Positions 1 to 5,386 of a DNA stretch of 10,472 nt are shown piece after piece (the stretch's first letter is position 1; every line of letters starts with the position of its first letter). A model generated the notes under the pieces. It searched no databases. It was not told where the DNA came from and saw only the letters and a list, made by a program, of their open reading frames with translations. This stretch comes from DATKCN01 sp035513175 (GTDB lineage: Bacteria > Chloroflexota > Chloroflexia > Thermomicrobiales > CFX8): contig DATKCN010000330.1 in NCBI GenBank assembly GCA_035513175.1, positions 1 through 10,472 on the forward strand, in the 5' to 3' direction. The translations under genes and the position numbers were made by a program.

Positions 1-1
1 C

Positions 2-82
2 GATGGCGGCGAGGTGCTGCCGGGGTTCCGCTTCCGCGTGGGTGACGTGTTTCCGCAGGACGACACAAAGACGAGCGGGTAG
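2..82 (+). CDS. Uma2 family endonuclease, C-terminal fragment
   Basis: The frame is open from the left edge and ends at TAG 80-82. It encodes about 26 residues that read DGGEVLPGFRFRVGDVF and then a short polar tail. The 'evLPGFR-x-x-V-x-D-x-F' ending is what I know from the C-terminus of Uma2 (DUF820) proteins, which have a PD-(D/E)XK nuclease fold and are often multicopy in Chloroflexota and Cyanobacteria. The catalytic part lies outside the window, so activity cannot be judged. A strong palindrome follows 9 bp after the stop and may end the transcript. The assignment rests on this short motif alone. Confidence 0.62.
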   Translation, partial: DGGEVLPGFRFRVGDVFPQDDTKTSG

Positions 83-90
83 CGGGCGCA

Positions 91-152
91 CGCCCCAACC
101 CCAAGCTCCCCCTCTCCCAGTGCTGGGAGAGGGGGAGCTTGGGGTTGGGGCG
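91..152. repeat. Perfect 30-bp-arm palindrome (extragenic hairpin)
   Basis: Bases 91-120 and 123-152 are exact reverse complements with only TG (121-122) between them. The left arm is almost all pyrimidine and the right arm almost all purine. It lies between the Uma2 stop and the M20 gene. There is no T-run after it, so it is not a classical intrinsic terminator, although such a stem could stall polymerase or protect the 3' end of the upstream mRNA. It resembles the hairpin at 2248-2272 in its strand asymmetry. It may belong to an interspersed repeat family. Confidence 0.85.
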
Positions 153-177
153 TTGGGGGCCGGCTCGTGTGCGACAC

Positions 178-190
178 TTTGACGGTCAAA
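178..190. promoter_or_regulatory. Short palindrome upstream of the M20 gene, possible operator
   Basis: TTTGAC-G-GTCAAA is a perfect 6-bp inverted repeat with one central base. It ends 29 bp before the M20 start. The TTGACG inside it resembles a -35 box, but I find no convincing -10 hexamer at the right distance. It could be a dimeric repressor site or chance. Confidence 0.25.
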
Positions 191-205
191 CATCTGTATT
201 CCATT

Positions 206-210
206 GGAGG
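206..210 (+). promoter_or_regulatory. Ribosome binding site for the M20 gene
   Basis: GGAGG is followed by 9 nt and then GTG 220. This fixes the start. An earlier in-frame ATG at 139 lies inside the palindrome arm and has no comparable site. Confidence 0.75.
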
Positions 211-219
211 CCTGAGAGC

Positions 220-1398
220 GTGACTGGGACCGTGCCGGAGATCGATCGTGAACGGCTTGTGGGGATCGTGACGAGCCTGGTGAGCATTCCGAGTGTGAGC
301 GGCGACGAGCTGGCGATCATGGAGCATGTGGCGGGGATGATGGAGGGGGCGGGCATCCGGCACACGGTGACGGGGAACGACCCGCAGCGGCCGAACGTGA
401 TCGCTTCGATCGGGAACGGCAGCGGACCGGTCGTCGCGATGAATGGGCATCTGGACACGGTGCCGGTGTCGGACCCGGACCGCTGGCTGACGGACCCGCT
501 GACGGGGGTGCTGTCGGAGGACGGCACGAGGATCTTCGGGCGGGGCTCTTCGGACATGAAGGGCGCCGTCGGGGTGATGCTGTACGTGATGATGGCGCTG
601 AAGGACGAGCCGCTGAACGGCACGCTGCAGGCGCATGTGGTGTCGGACGAGGAGCGGGGGGCGGACTTCGGGACAAAGCACGTGCTGGAGCAGATCGAGG
701 CCGGGAAGCTGCCGCGGCCGGACTATGTGCTGATCGGCGAGGGCAGCCAGCTGAAGGTGCGCAACGCAGAGCGGGGCATCATGGGGTTCCGGGTGCGCTT
801 CATCGGACGGGCTTCGCACACGGCGGCGGCGCGGGTGACGGGGATCAACGCGATCATGCTGGCGGCCAAGGGGATCCTGGCGCTGGAGGGGGACCTCGAT
901 AAGGAGCATCCGGCGGTCGGGAAGCCGGTGATCTCGGTGAACAAGATCGCGGGCGGGATCGTGTCGAACGTGGTGCCGGGAGAATGCGTGATTACGGTCG
1001 ACCGGCGGACGATCCCGGGGGAGACCAGGGAGAGCGTGCTGGCGGAAGTGACGGCACAGCTCGACGCGGTGAAGGCAGAGGACCCGCGCTTCGACTACGA
1101 GATTCTGCCGTCGGACGAGGAAGAGGGCTACACGCCCGCGAACATCACGGAGCAGGACTCGCCGGTGGTGAGGATGCTGCAGGAGAGCGTGCGCGCGATC
1201 ACGGGCAAGGAGCCGGAGTTCTTCCGGACGTGGGCAGGGGCGACGGACGGGCGGCTGTACCGCTTCGCGGGGATCGACACGGTCGGATTTGGCCCGAACG
1301 GGGAGAATGCGCACGGGGCGAACGAGGCCGTCTTCGTCGACGATCTCGTGACGCAGGCGCAGGTGTACATGGCGACGGCGCGGCGGATTCTGGGCTGA
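220..1398 (+). CDS. M20 family metallopeptidase / ArgE-DapE-type deacylase
   Basis: This is a cytosolic di-zinc amidohydrolase of 392 aa, the normal length for the M20 ArgE/DapE/CPG2 group. These enzymes remove acyl groups from amino acids or cut small peptides. The metal and catalytic set looks complete: HLD in 'NGHLDTVP' (H77, D79), D112 in 'GRGSSDMKG', the catalytic/metal pair E144-E145 in 'SDEE', E174 in 'IGEGS' and H365 in 'ENAHGANE'. H200 in 'ASHTA' lies in the inserted dimerisation lid (roughly residues 185-295). There is no signal peptide. I chose GTG 220 because GGAGG sits 9 nt upstream and the peptidase fold begins a few residues later; the in-frame ATG at 139 would add 27 unlikely residues. 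The exact substrate cannot be read from the sequence. No arginine or lysine biosynthesis gene is nearby, so argE or dapE is not claimed. Confidence 0.93.
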   Translation: MTGTVPEIDRERLVGIVTSLVSIPSVSGDELAIMEHVAGMMEGAGIRHTVTGNDPQRPNVIASIGNGSGPVVAMNGHLDTVPVSDPDRWLTDPLTGVLSEDGTRIFGRGSSDMKGAVGVMLYVMMALKDEPLNGTLQAHVVSDEERGADFGTKHVLEQIEAGKLPRPDYVLIGEGSQLKVRNAERGIMGFRVRFIGRASHTAAARVTGINAIMLAAKGILALEGDLDKEHPAVGKPVISVNKIAGGIVSNVVPGECVITVDRRTIPGETRESVLAEVTAQLDAVKAEDPRFDYEILPSDEEEGYTPANITEQDSPVVRMLQESVRAITGKEPEFFRTWAGATDGRLYRFAGIDTVGFGPNGENAHGANEAVFVDDLVTQAQVYMATARRILG

Positions 1399-1463
1399 GC
1401 GGGTGGTGGCGATGGTGACTAGTGGTTCCGCGCGATGCGCAGGATGGAGGGGCTAAGCCAGCC

Positions 1464-1871
1464 ATGCCTGCCGCAAGCGACATCAGGGTCATTTTGATCA
1501 AGGCAGAGGAGAATCTGGCGAGCGCGCAAAGTGAGCTTGCGAACGGCCGCGACAACGCGTGTGCGAATCGCGCCTTCTATGCATGCTTTCAGGCGGCGGT
1601 GGCGGCATTGATGGAGGCAGGGATACCGCGCCAGGGCGACGAGTGGAGTCACGGCTACGTGCAGTCGCAGTTCGCAGGGCAGTTCATCACCCGGCGGAAG
1701 CTGTACCCGCTGTCGATGCGAGATGTCCTGCCGCAACTGGCGACCCTGCGAATCATCGCGGACTACCGTTTCGTGCTTGTCAGCCAGCGCAACGCGCGGC
1801 GGGCTGTTGAGCACGCGTCCCTGTTTGTGGGTACTATTCAGGCGCGTTTGAAAGGAACCAGCCGGAAGTGA
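1464..1871 (+). CDS. HEPN domain protein (putative RNase toxin-like)
   Basis: The 135-aa all-helical protein fits the HEPN/UPF0332 pattern: 'IKAEENLASAQ' (residues 12-22), then 'ANRAFYACFQAAVAAL' (34-49), then 'RIIADYRF' (96-103), and a last helix ending 'ASLFVGTIQARL'. The last helix holds RRAVEH (R112, H117), which satisfies the R-x4-H spacing of HEPN ribonucleases. Many single-domain HEPN proteins lack this, so it hints at an active nuclease. HEPN proteins usually pair with a nucleotidyltransferase antitoxin; here the next frame overlaps by 4 bp but encodes something else. ATG 1464 is preferred because GGAGGGG lies 11 nt upstream and the domain starts at once. A GTG at 1422 would add 14 residues with no domain match. 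The M20 stop is 65 bp upstream, so cotranscription is possible. The nuclease role is inferred. Confidence 0.8.
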   Translation: MPAASDIRVILIKAEENLASAQSELANGRDNACANRAFYACFQAAVAALMEAGIPRQGDEWSHGYVQSQFAGQFITRRKLYPLSMRDVLPQLATLRIIADYRFVLVSQRNARRAVEHASLFVGTIQARLKGTSRK

Positions 1872-2239
1872 CGCATTCGAATTGCACGCGGTGGGATCCC
1901 GACGAACCGCGGATGCGACTGGCCATCAGCGAGCTCCAGCGGCTGGTTGCTCTAGGCCACCCCGACGCCAGCTTCGAGATCGTCGAGATGGACGATCCAT
2001 GCGGCGTGGGTCTGAACATCACGGTCGATGTCGAGGACATGTTCGCCGTTCTGGATCCATTGATGGACGCCCTGTACGAGCTTCAGGTGGAGCAGGGCCT
2101 GCCGATCTACCCCATTCCACTACGGGCGATCGAGCGGGTGATCGCGGAGATGGACGCGCGGCCAAAGCGCCGGTTCTGGGGCGATCGAGCCGTCGTTGGC
2201 GTTCGCCATGCCGAGGACGACGCGGGAGCACGGACCTAA
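1868..2239 (+). CDS. Conserved-looking hypothetical protein, partner of HEPN gene
   Basis: A 123-aa acidic, soluble protein that I cannot name. Its GTG start overlaps the HEPN stop (GTGA, 4 bp), and AAAGGA lies 11 nt upstream inside the HEPN gene, so translation is probably coupled. The core runs from an N-terminal helix (residues about 16-30) through 'SFEIVEMDDPCGVGLNITVDVEDM' as two likely beta strands, a helix 'AVLDPLMDALYELQVEQ', then 'LPIYPIPL' as a strand and 'AIERVIAEM' as a helix; the last 25 residues look disordered. There is no GSxxRG...D signature, so it is not a minimal nucleotidyltransferase. I see no helix-turn-helix, signal peptide or membrane segment. By position it could be an antitoxin or regulator of the HEPN protein, but this is inference from gene order. 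A strong hairpin follows the stop. Confidence 0.78.
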   Translation: MTHSNCTRWDPDEPRMRLAISELQRLVALGHPDASFEIVEMDDPCGVGLNITVDVEDMFAVLDPLMDALYELQVEQGLPIYPIPLRAIERVIAEMDARPKRRFWGDRAVVGVRHAEDDAGART

Positions 2240-2247
2240 CCCCCCGG

Positions 2248-2272
2248 CCCCCTTCCCTGCGAGGGAAGGGGG
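2248..2272. terminator. GC-rich hairpin between convergent genes
   Basis: CCCCCTTCCCT (2248-2258) pairs perfectly with AGGGAAGGGGG (2262-2272) across a GCG loop. It lies 8 bp after the HEPN partner stop and 18 bp after the minus-strand flavoprotein stop, so it could serve both transcripts. It has no clear T-run on either strand. Like the palindrome at 91-152 it has one pyrimidine arm and one purine arm, and may be an interspersed repeat as well as a terminator. Confidence 0.65.
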
Positions 2273-2290
2273 AGACTGGGAGGTTTGAGG

Positions 2291-3505
2291 TCAGGCCGGG
2301 ACGCCGTGTGAGGCTTCCTCGAAGATGCGTCCGACGTTCTCGGAAGAGAAGAATTCGGGGATCGGGACGGTTCCGGCGAGGGTGCCGATGAAGCGGTTGG
2401 TCTGCTCCTGGTTGCCGACCAGCGCGCCGATGAGAGCCGCCTGGTCGGGAGGGGGCGGCTGGAGCGAGGCGAGGCCGAGGGTCATCTGGTAGATGGGCAT
2501 GCTGGCCTCGTTGCGGCGATGCTCGTAGGCCGCCATTGTGTCCTCCAGTGGCATGGCTCCGGAGAACCCGGCGTGGATGGCCTCCGAGAGCAGCTCGGCA
2601 TCGCGGAAGGCGTCGGTGATGCCTTCGGCGGTGATGGGGTCCTTGTGGTAGCCTGCGTCGCCGACCAGCGCCCAGCCGGGCCCGTAGGGCTTGCGATAGT
2701 AGTTTGGCAGGTCGGCCGTGCCAACGAAGCGCTCGACGCGGCGCGCGTTGCGGACGCGCTCGGCGAGACCCGGGACGAGGTCGAGCGCCCGCATGTAGTG
2801 TCCCTCGATGTCAGAACGGACCTCGTGGAACATGGCGCGTGGCCAGTAGATGATCACGAACGATTTGTCGTCATTCGTCGGCGCGGCGATGATCGCGCGC
2901 TCCGGCCGGGAGTACAGCTCCACCGTCTCGACGGGCAATCCCTCCCAGTACGCGTAGTAGGCACAGGTCAGCGCGGGCGCTTCCTCGTAGGCAGGCGCCT
3001 GCACGGCCTTCGCAACGGTGGAATGCAGACCGTCGGCGCCGATGACGATACGGGCGCGCTCCGTTACGGTCTCCCCACCGGCGACGCTGCCGCGCACTCC
3101 GGTGACGCGGTCGCCGTCGAAGACCAGGTCCTTGACGGTGAAGCGCTCGCGCAACTCGGCGCCGGAGGCAACGGCCTCCTGGACGAGGATGTGATCGAGG
3201 ATAACGCGGCGCGGGGCGTAGCCAAGCGAGACGCCGTCCGCCGGGGGAGGCGAGCCGGTCAGGGCGACGGGGCCGAAGTCGATGCGTTGCGAGGCGAGGG
3301 GCGGGCAACCGGTTGCGGCGACGCGCTCCAGCAGTCCCCAGCGCTGGAGGCTGGCGCCGCCCGCCTGGTGGATGTAGTGGACCGACATGGTGTCGCTGGG
3401 GAAGCGGGCCTTATCGAGCAGCAGGACCTTGTAGCCCTGGCGGGCCAGCAGCATGGCAGTGGGGGAACCGGCGCAGCGGGCGCCGACAACGATCGCGTCG
3501 TACAT
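2291..3505 (-). CDS. FAD-dependent oxidoreductase (monooxygenase / geranylgeranyl-reductase-like)
   Basis: A cytosolic single-FAD flavoprotein of 404 aa, the usual length for the class A monooxygenase/GGR superfamily. The N-terminus has the Rossmann FAD motif 'DAIVVGARCAGS' (residues 3-14), with the glycine pattern G-x4-G in place of GxGxxG, followed by an acidic residue at the end of strand 2 (D31 in 'LLLDKARFPSDT'). The middle shows the DG motif 'VIGADGLHSTVAKA' (154-167), and the second FAD site is 'GDAGYHKDPITAEGITDA' (282-299). The start ATG 3505 has GAAAGGA 8 nt upstream and begins right at the fold; a longer frame from 3568 has no such site. It lies 111 bp after the berberine-bridge-type oxidase on the same strand, so the two may share a redox pathway, though a hairpin in that gap may separate the transcripts. 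The substrate is unknown; hydroxylation of an aromatic or reduction of a polyprenyl chain are both possible. Confidence 0.88.
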   Translation of the reverse strand: MYDAIVVGARCAGSPTAMLLARQGYKVLLLDKARFPSDTMSVHYIHQAGGASLQRWGLLERVAATGCPPLASQRIDFGPVALTGSPPPADGVSLGYAPRRVILDHILVQEAVASGAELRERFTVKDLVFDGDRVTGVRGSVAGGETVTERARIVIGADGLHSTVAKAVQAPAYEEAPALTCAYYAYWEGLPVETVELYSRPERAIIAAPTNDDKSFVIIYWPRAMFHEVRSDIEGHYMRALDLVPGLAERVRNARRVERFVGTADLPNYYRKPYGPGWALVGDAGYHKDPITAEGITDAFRDAELLSEAIHAGFSGAMPLEDTMAAYEHRRNEASMPIYQMTLGLASLQPPPPDQAALIGALVGNQEQTNRFIGTLAGTVPIPEFFSSENVGRIFEEASHGVPA

Positions 3506-3597
3506 GTTGGATGTCCTTTCGGCATGAGTGAAACGTTCGTCCGATACTGTCTGGTTGCGCCGTCGCAATTCACGGACAATGTGCGATCGAAGAGCGG

Positions 3598-3614
3598 GAG
3601 GGTTTGAAACCCTC
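3598..3614 (-). terminator. Hairpin just after the FAD oxidase gene
   Basis: GAGGGTTT (3598-3605) and AAACCCTC (3607-3614) form an 8-bp perfect stem around one base; in reality the central A-T pairs would open into a larger loop. On the minus strand it begins 2 nt after the oxidase stop codon. The sequence after it on that strand is GC-rich without a T-run, so it may attenuate rather than stop transcription into the next flavoprotein gene. It could also be half of an interspersed palindromic repeat. Confidence 0.5.
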
Positions 3615-3616
3615 TC

Positions 3617-5041
3617 CTACGGCGTGCGTCCCGTGTGAGGACGCGCGCTCGGTCGGATGTTGGCGTTCATGCGGAACAGGTTGGTCGGGTCGTAGCGGTC
3701 CTTAACGGCAGTCAGGCGCGCGAGCCGCTGGCCATACGCAGCTTCGACACCCGCCTGGTCCTCGTCGGAGAGGAAGTTGGCGTAGACGCCGACGCTGTCG
3801 GCACGAAGCTGCTCCCACGTCTCGCGCACCCAGGCGACGTGACGGGCGCCGTCTGGATTCGAAGGTTGCCAGGCGGCGGTGACGTTCAGCTCGAAGCCGA
3901 CTTCGCGAGCGCCGACGGCTGTCGCGTCCGGGGCGACGCGGCTGGCCGCGCCGCCGATGGCCCAGCCGCTGATCTGCGACATGGGAGACGTCATCGTTTC
4001 GACACCCTGCACGATCGCCTCAATGGCGCCTTCGCTGAGCAGTGGGATGCGGTGGGATTTCCAATAGTAGTGATTGCCGTGGGCGGCGCTGGCGTCGAGC
4101 AGTGTCTGAATCGCGACGTAGGGGGTTGGACGCACGACCTCGGCGATCGGGCTGCTCATCTTCAGCAGCGGCTCGATAACGCGTCGTCCTTCGTCGTGAT
4201 CTCCAGCCCAGACGAGAATAAGACCGAAGATCGGCGAGCCGACCAGCTCCTTCGGAACGAAAGGCATAGGCGGCGCGAGACGAGCGGCGATGGTGATGCC
4301 GAGGTCGTCGGGAGCGTCCGGCGCGAAGTCGCGCAGGAAGCGCAGCACGTCGGGGCCATCGGACAGCCTCCAGAACACGGGTCCAGCGAGGACCGTTGGT
4401 CCGACCGGATGCAACTGGTACTCGAAGCTGGTTACGACGCCGAAGTTGCCGCCTCCGCCGCGCAGTCCCCAGAACAGCTCCGGGTTGCTATCTGCGCTGA
4501 CGTGGAGCCGCTCGCCCGCGGCTGTGACGAGATCGGCGGAGAGCAGGCTGTCGACAGTCAGCCCGAACTTGCGCATCAGGTGGCCGAGGCCGCCTCCGAG
4601 GGTCAGGCCGCCGACGCCGGTGTGGCTGATAATGCCGCCGGTGACGGCCAGTCCGTGCGACTGGGCGACCTTGTCTACGTCGCTCCAGAGCGCGCCCCCG
4701 GCGACACGGGCCGTGTGGGAGACGGGGTCCACCTGCACGGAACGCATCAGGGAAAGATCGATCATCAGACCGTCGTCGCAGACGGCGTGACCGGCGACCG
4801 CGTGGCCGCCGCCACGCACCGAGACGAGCAGATCGCGCTCGCGGGCAAAGCGAACGGCTTCGGCAACGTCGTCGGCGCCGACGCAGCGCGCGATCACGGC
4901 CGGGCGGCGATCGAAGGCGCCGTTCCAGATGCGGCGGGTTTCGTCGTAGCCTTCCTCGCCAGGGCGCAGCAACGCGCCCCGGAAACGGGAGCGCAGCAGG
5001 GTAATGTCTATCGCGGCGTGTTCCGCGATTGCCACAGTCAT
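3617..5041 (-). CDS. FAD-binding oxidoreductase, berberine bridge enzyme type
   Basis: 474 aa, the normal length for the PCMH-type FAD oxidase family with a BBE C-terminal segment (relatives oxidise amines, sugars or polyketides using O2). The FAD domain shows 'VSVRGGGHAVAGHAV' (residues 73-87), with H80 the probable covalent 8-alpha-histidyl site, then 'TGVGGLTLGGGLG' (141-153) and 'WGLRGGGGNFGVVTSFEYQL' (191-210). The C-terminus has the BBE hallmark 'RYDPTNLFRMN' (449-459). The second FAD-linking cysteine of bicovalent members is replaced by I138, so a single covalent bond is expected. There is no signal peptide, so it should be cytosolic. The start ATG overlaps the stop of the upstream 81-aa gene (ATGA) and has GGAGG 6 nt before it, so the two are translationally coupled. 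The last dozen residues, proline- and arginine-rich, go past the usual end. The substrate cannot be told. Confidence 0.92.
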   Translation of the reverse strand: MTVAIAEHAAIDITLLRSRFRGALLRPGEEGYDETRRIWNGAFDRRPAVIARCVGADDVAEAVRFARERDLLVSVRGGGHAVAGHAVCDDGLMIDLSLMRSVQVDPVSHTARVAGGALWSDVDKVAQSHGLAVTGGIISHTGVGGLTLGGGLGHLMRKFGLTVDSLLSADLVTAAGERLHVSADSNPELFWGLRGGGGNFGVVTSFEYQLHPVGPTVLAGPVFWRLSDGPDVLRFLRDFAPDAPDDLGITIAARLAPPMPFVPKELVGSPIFGLILVWAGDHDEGRRVIEPLLKMSSPIAEVVRPTPYVAIQTLLDASAAHGNHYYWKSHRIPLLSEGAIEAIVQGVETMTSPMSQISGWAIGGAASRVAPDATAVGAREVGFELNVTAAWQPSNPDGARHVAWVRETWEQLRADSVGVYANFLSDEDQAGVEAAYGQRLARLTAVKDRYDPTNLFRMNANIRPSARPHTGRTP

Positions 5042-5283
5042 GACATGCCTCCATCCTCGTTCGCGATCAGCTCGCGCTCGCGCTCACACTCTTCGACGCG
5101 TTCCACGATGAAGGACTGGGCGTCGGACCAGTCGCGGAAATGCCGCCAGGCGCCGTTGACCACATCACGGACGCTGCCGCGATATTCGGCGCCGGTGGGG
5201 GTGTCAACCCGCCAGAGCCGCAGCGAGAACAGATGCGTTCGCGGGCGCCCGCCGTCGGTAGCATCCGTGGGGTCGTAGTCCAT
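5038..5283 (-). CDS. Small protein coupled to the FAD oxidase, unknown function
   Basis: An 81-aa soluble protein. Its core 'HLFSLRLWRVDTPTGAEYRG' (residues 17-36), then 'VVNGAWRHFRDWSDAQSFIV', reads as short beta strands and a helix, followed by a charged helix 'ERVEECERERELI'. I have seen this kind of small 'F-x-L-R-L-W ... Y-R-G-x-V ... F-R-x-W' protein in Chloroflexota genomes without an assigned function; that is recollection, not a search. Two adjacent ATGs follow AAGGAGG; the second (5283) leaves 4 nt and the first (5286) only 1 nt, so 5283 is preferred. A much longer frame reaching 5442 would run into the regulator gene and has no support. Its stop overlaps the oxidase start, which suggests similar amounts of both proteins and perhaps a physical or regulatory link. 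Confidence 0.75.
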   Translation of the reverse strand: MDYDPTDATDGGRPRTHLFSLRLWRVDTPTGAEYRGSVRDVVNGAWRHFRDWSDAQSFIVERVEECERERELIANEDGGMS

Positions 5284-5287
5284 CATC

Positions 5288-5294
5288 CCTCCTT
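5288..5294 (-). promoter_or_regulatory. Ribosome binding site for the 81-aa gene
   Basis: On the minus strand AAGGAGG is a near-full anti-16S match, immediately before a double ATG. It decides the start at 5283 or 5286 against the longer open frame. Confidence 0.75.
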
Positions 5295-5337
5295 CATCGT
5301 TGCTGCGCGTCAGCGTGCGGACATGATGACTGAGGCT

Positions 5338-5364
5338 CCGTTCCCGAAGCGTTCCTCGAGCGTT
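5338..5364 (-). repeat. Tandem 11-bp direct repeat, possible BTAD regulator site
   Basis: Read on the minus strand: AACGCTCGAGG, AACGCTTCGGG, then AACGG, so AACG recurs every 11 bp. It lies 55-81 bp upstream of the 81-aa gene and just behind the regulator stop. Streptomyces SARP-type regulators, which share the BTAD layout, are known to bind heptamer repeats spaced 11 bp apart, often containing TCGAG; TCGAGG is present in the first unit. Operator function here is inferred. I could not identify a matching -10 box. Confidence 0.4.
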
Positions 5365-5386
5365 TGGGGGAGAGCGGCTGGCGGGG

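Noticed and set aside
139..219. 27-residue N-terminal extension of the M20 protein
   Set aside because: It would start within the palindrome arm with no ribosome binding site; GTG 220 has GGAGG at proper distance.
1868..2239. HEPN partner as a minimal nucleotidyltransferase (MNT) antitoxin
   Set aside because: There is no GSxxRG motif and no following Asp pair of nucleotidyltransferases, so the classical HEPN/MNT assignment does not hold.
2519..3607. 362-codon plus-strand frame opposite the flavoprotein gene
   Set aside because: It is a shadow frame of high-GC coding DNA. The minus-strand product has clear FAD motifs, while this one shows no recognisable domain.
3635..5278. 547-codon plus-strand frame opposite the BBE oxidase
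   Set aside because: It spans the oxidase and the small gene antisense, has low-complexity composition and no ribosome binding site. The opposite strand explains the region.
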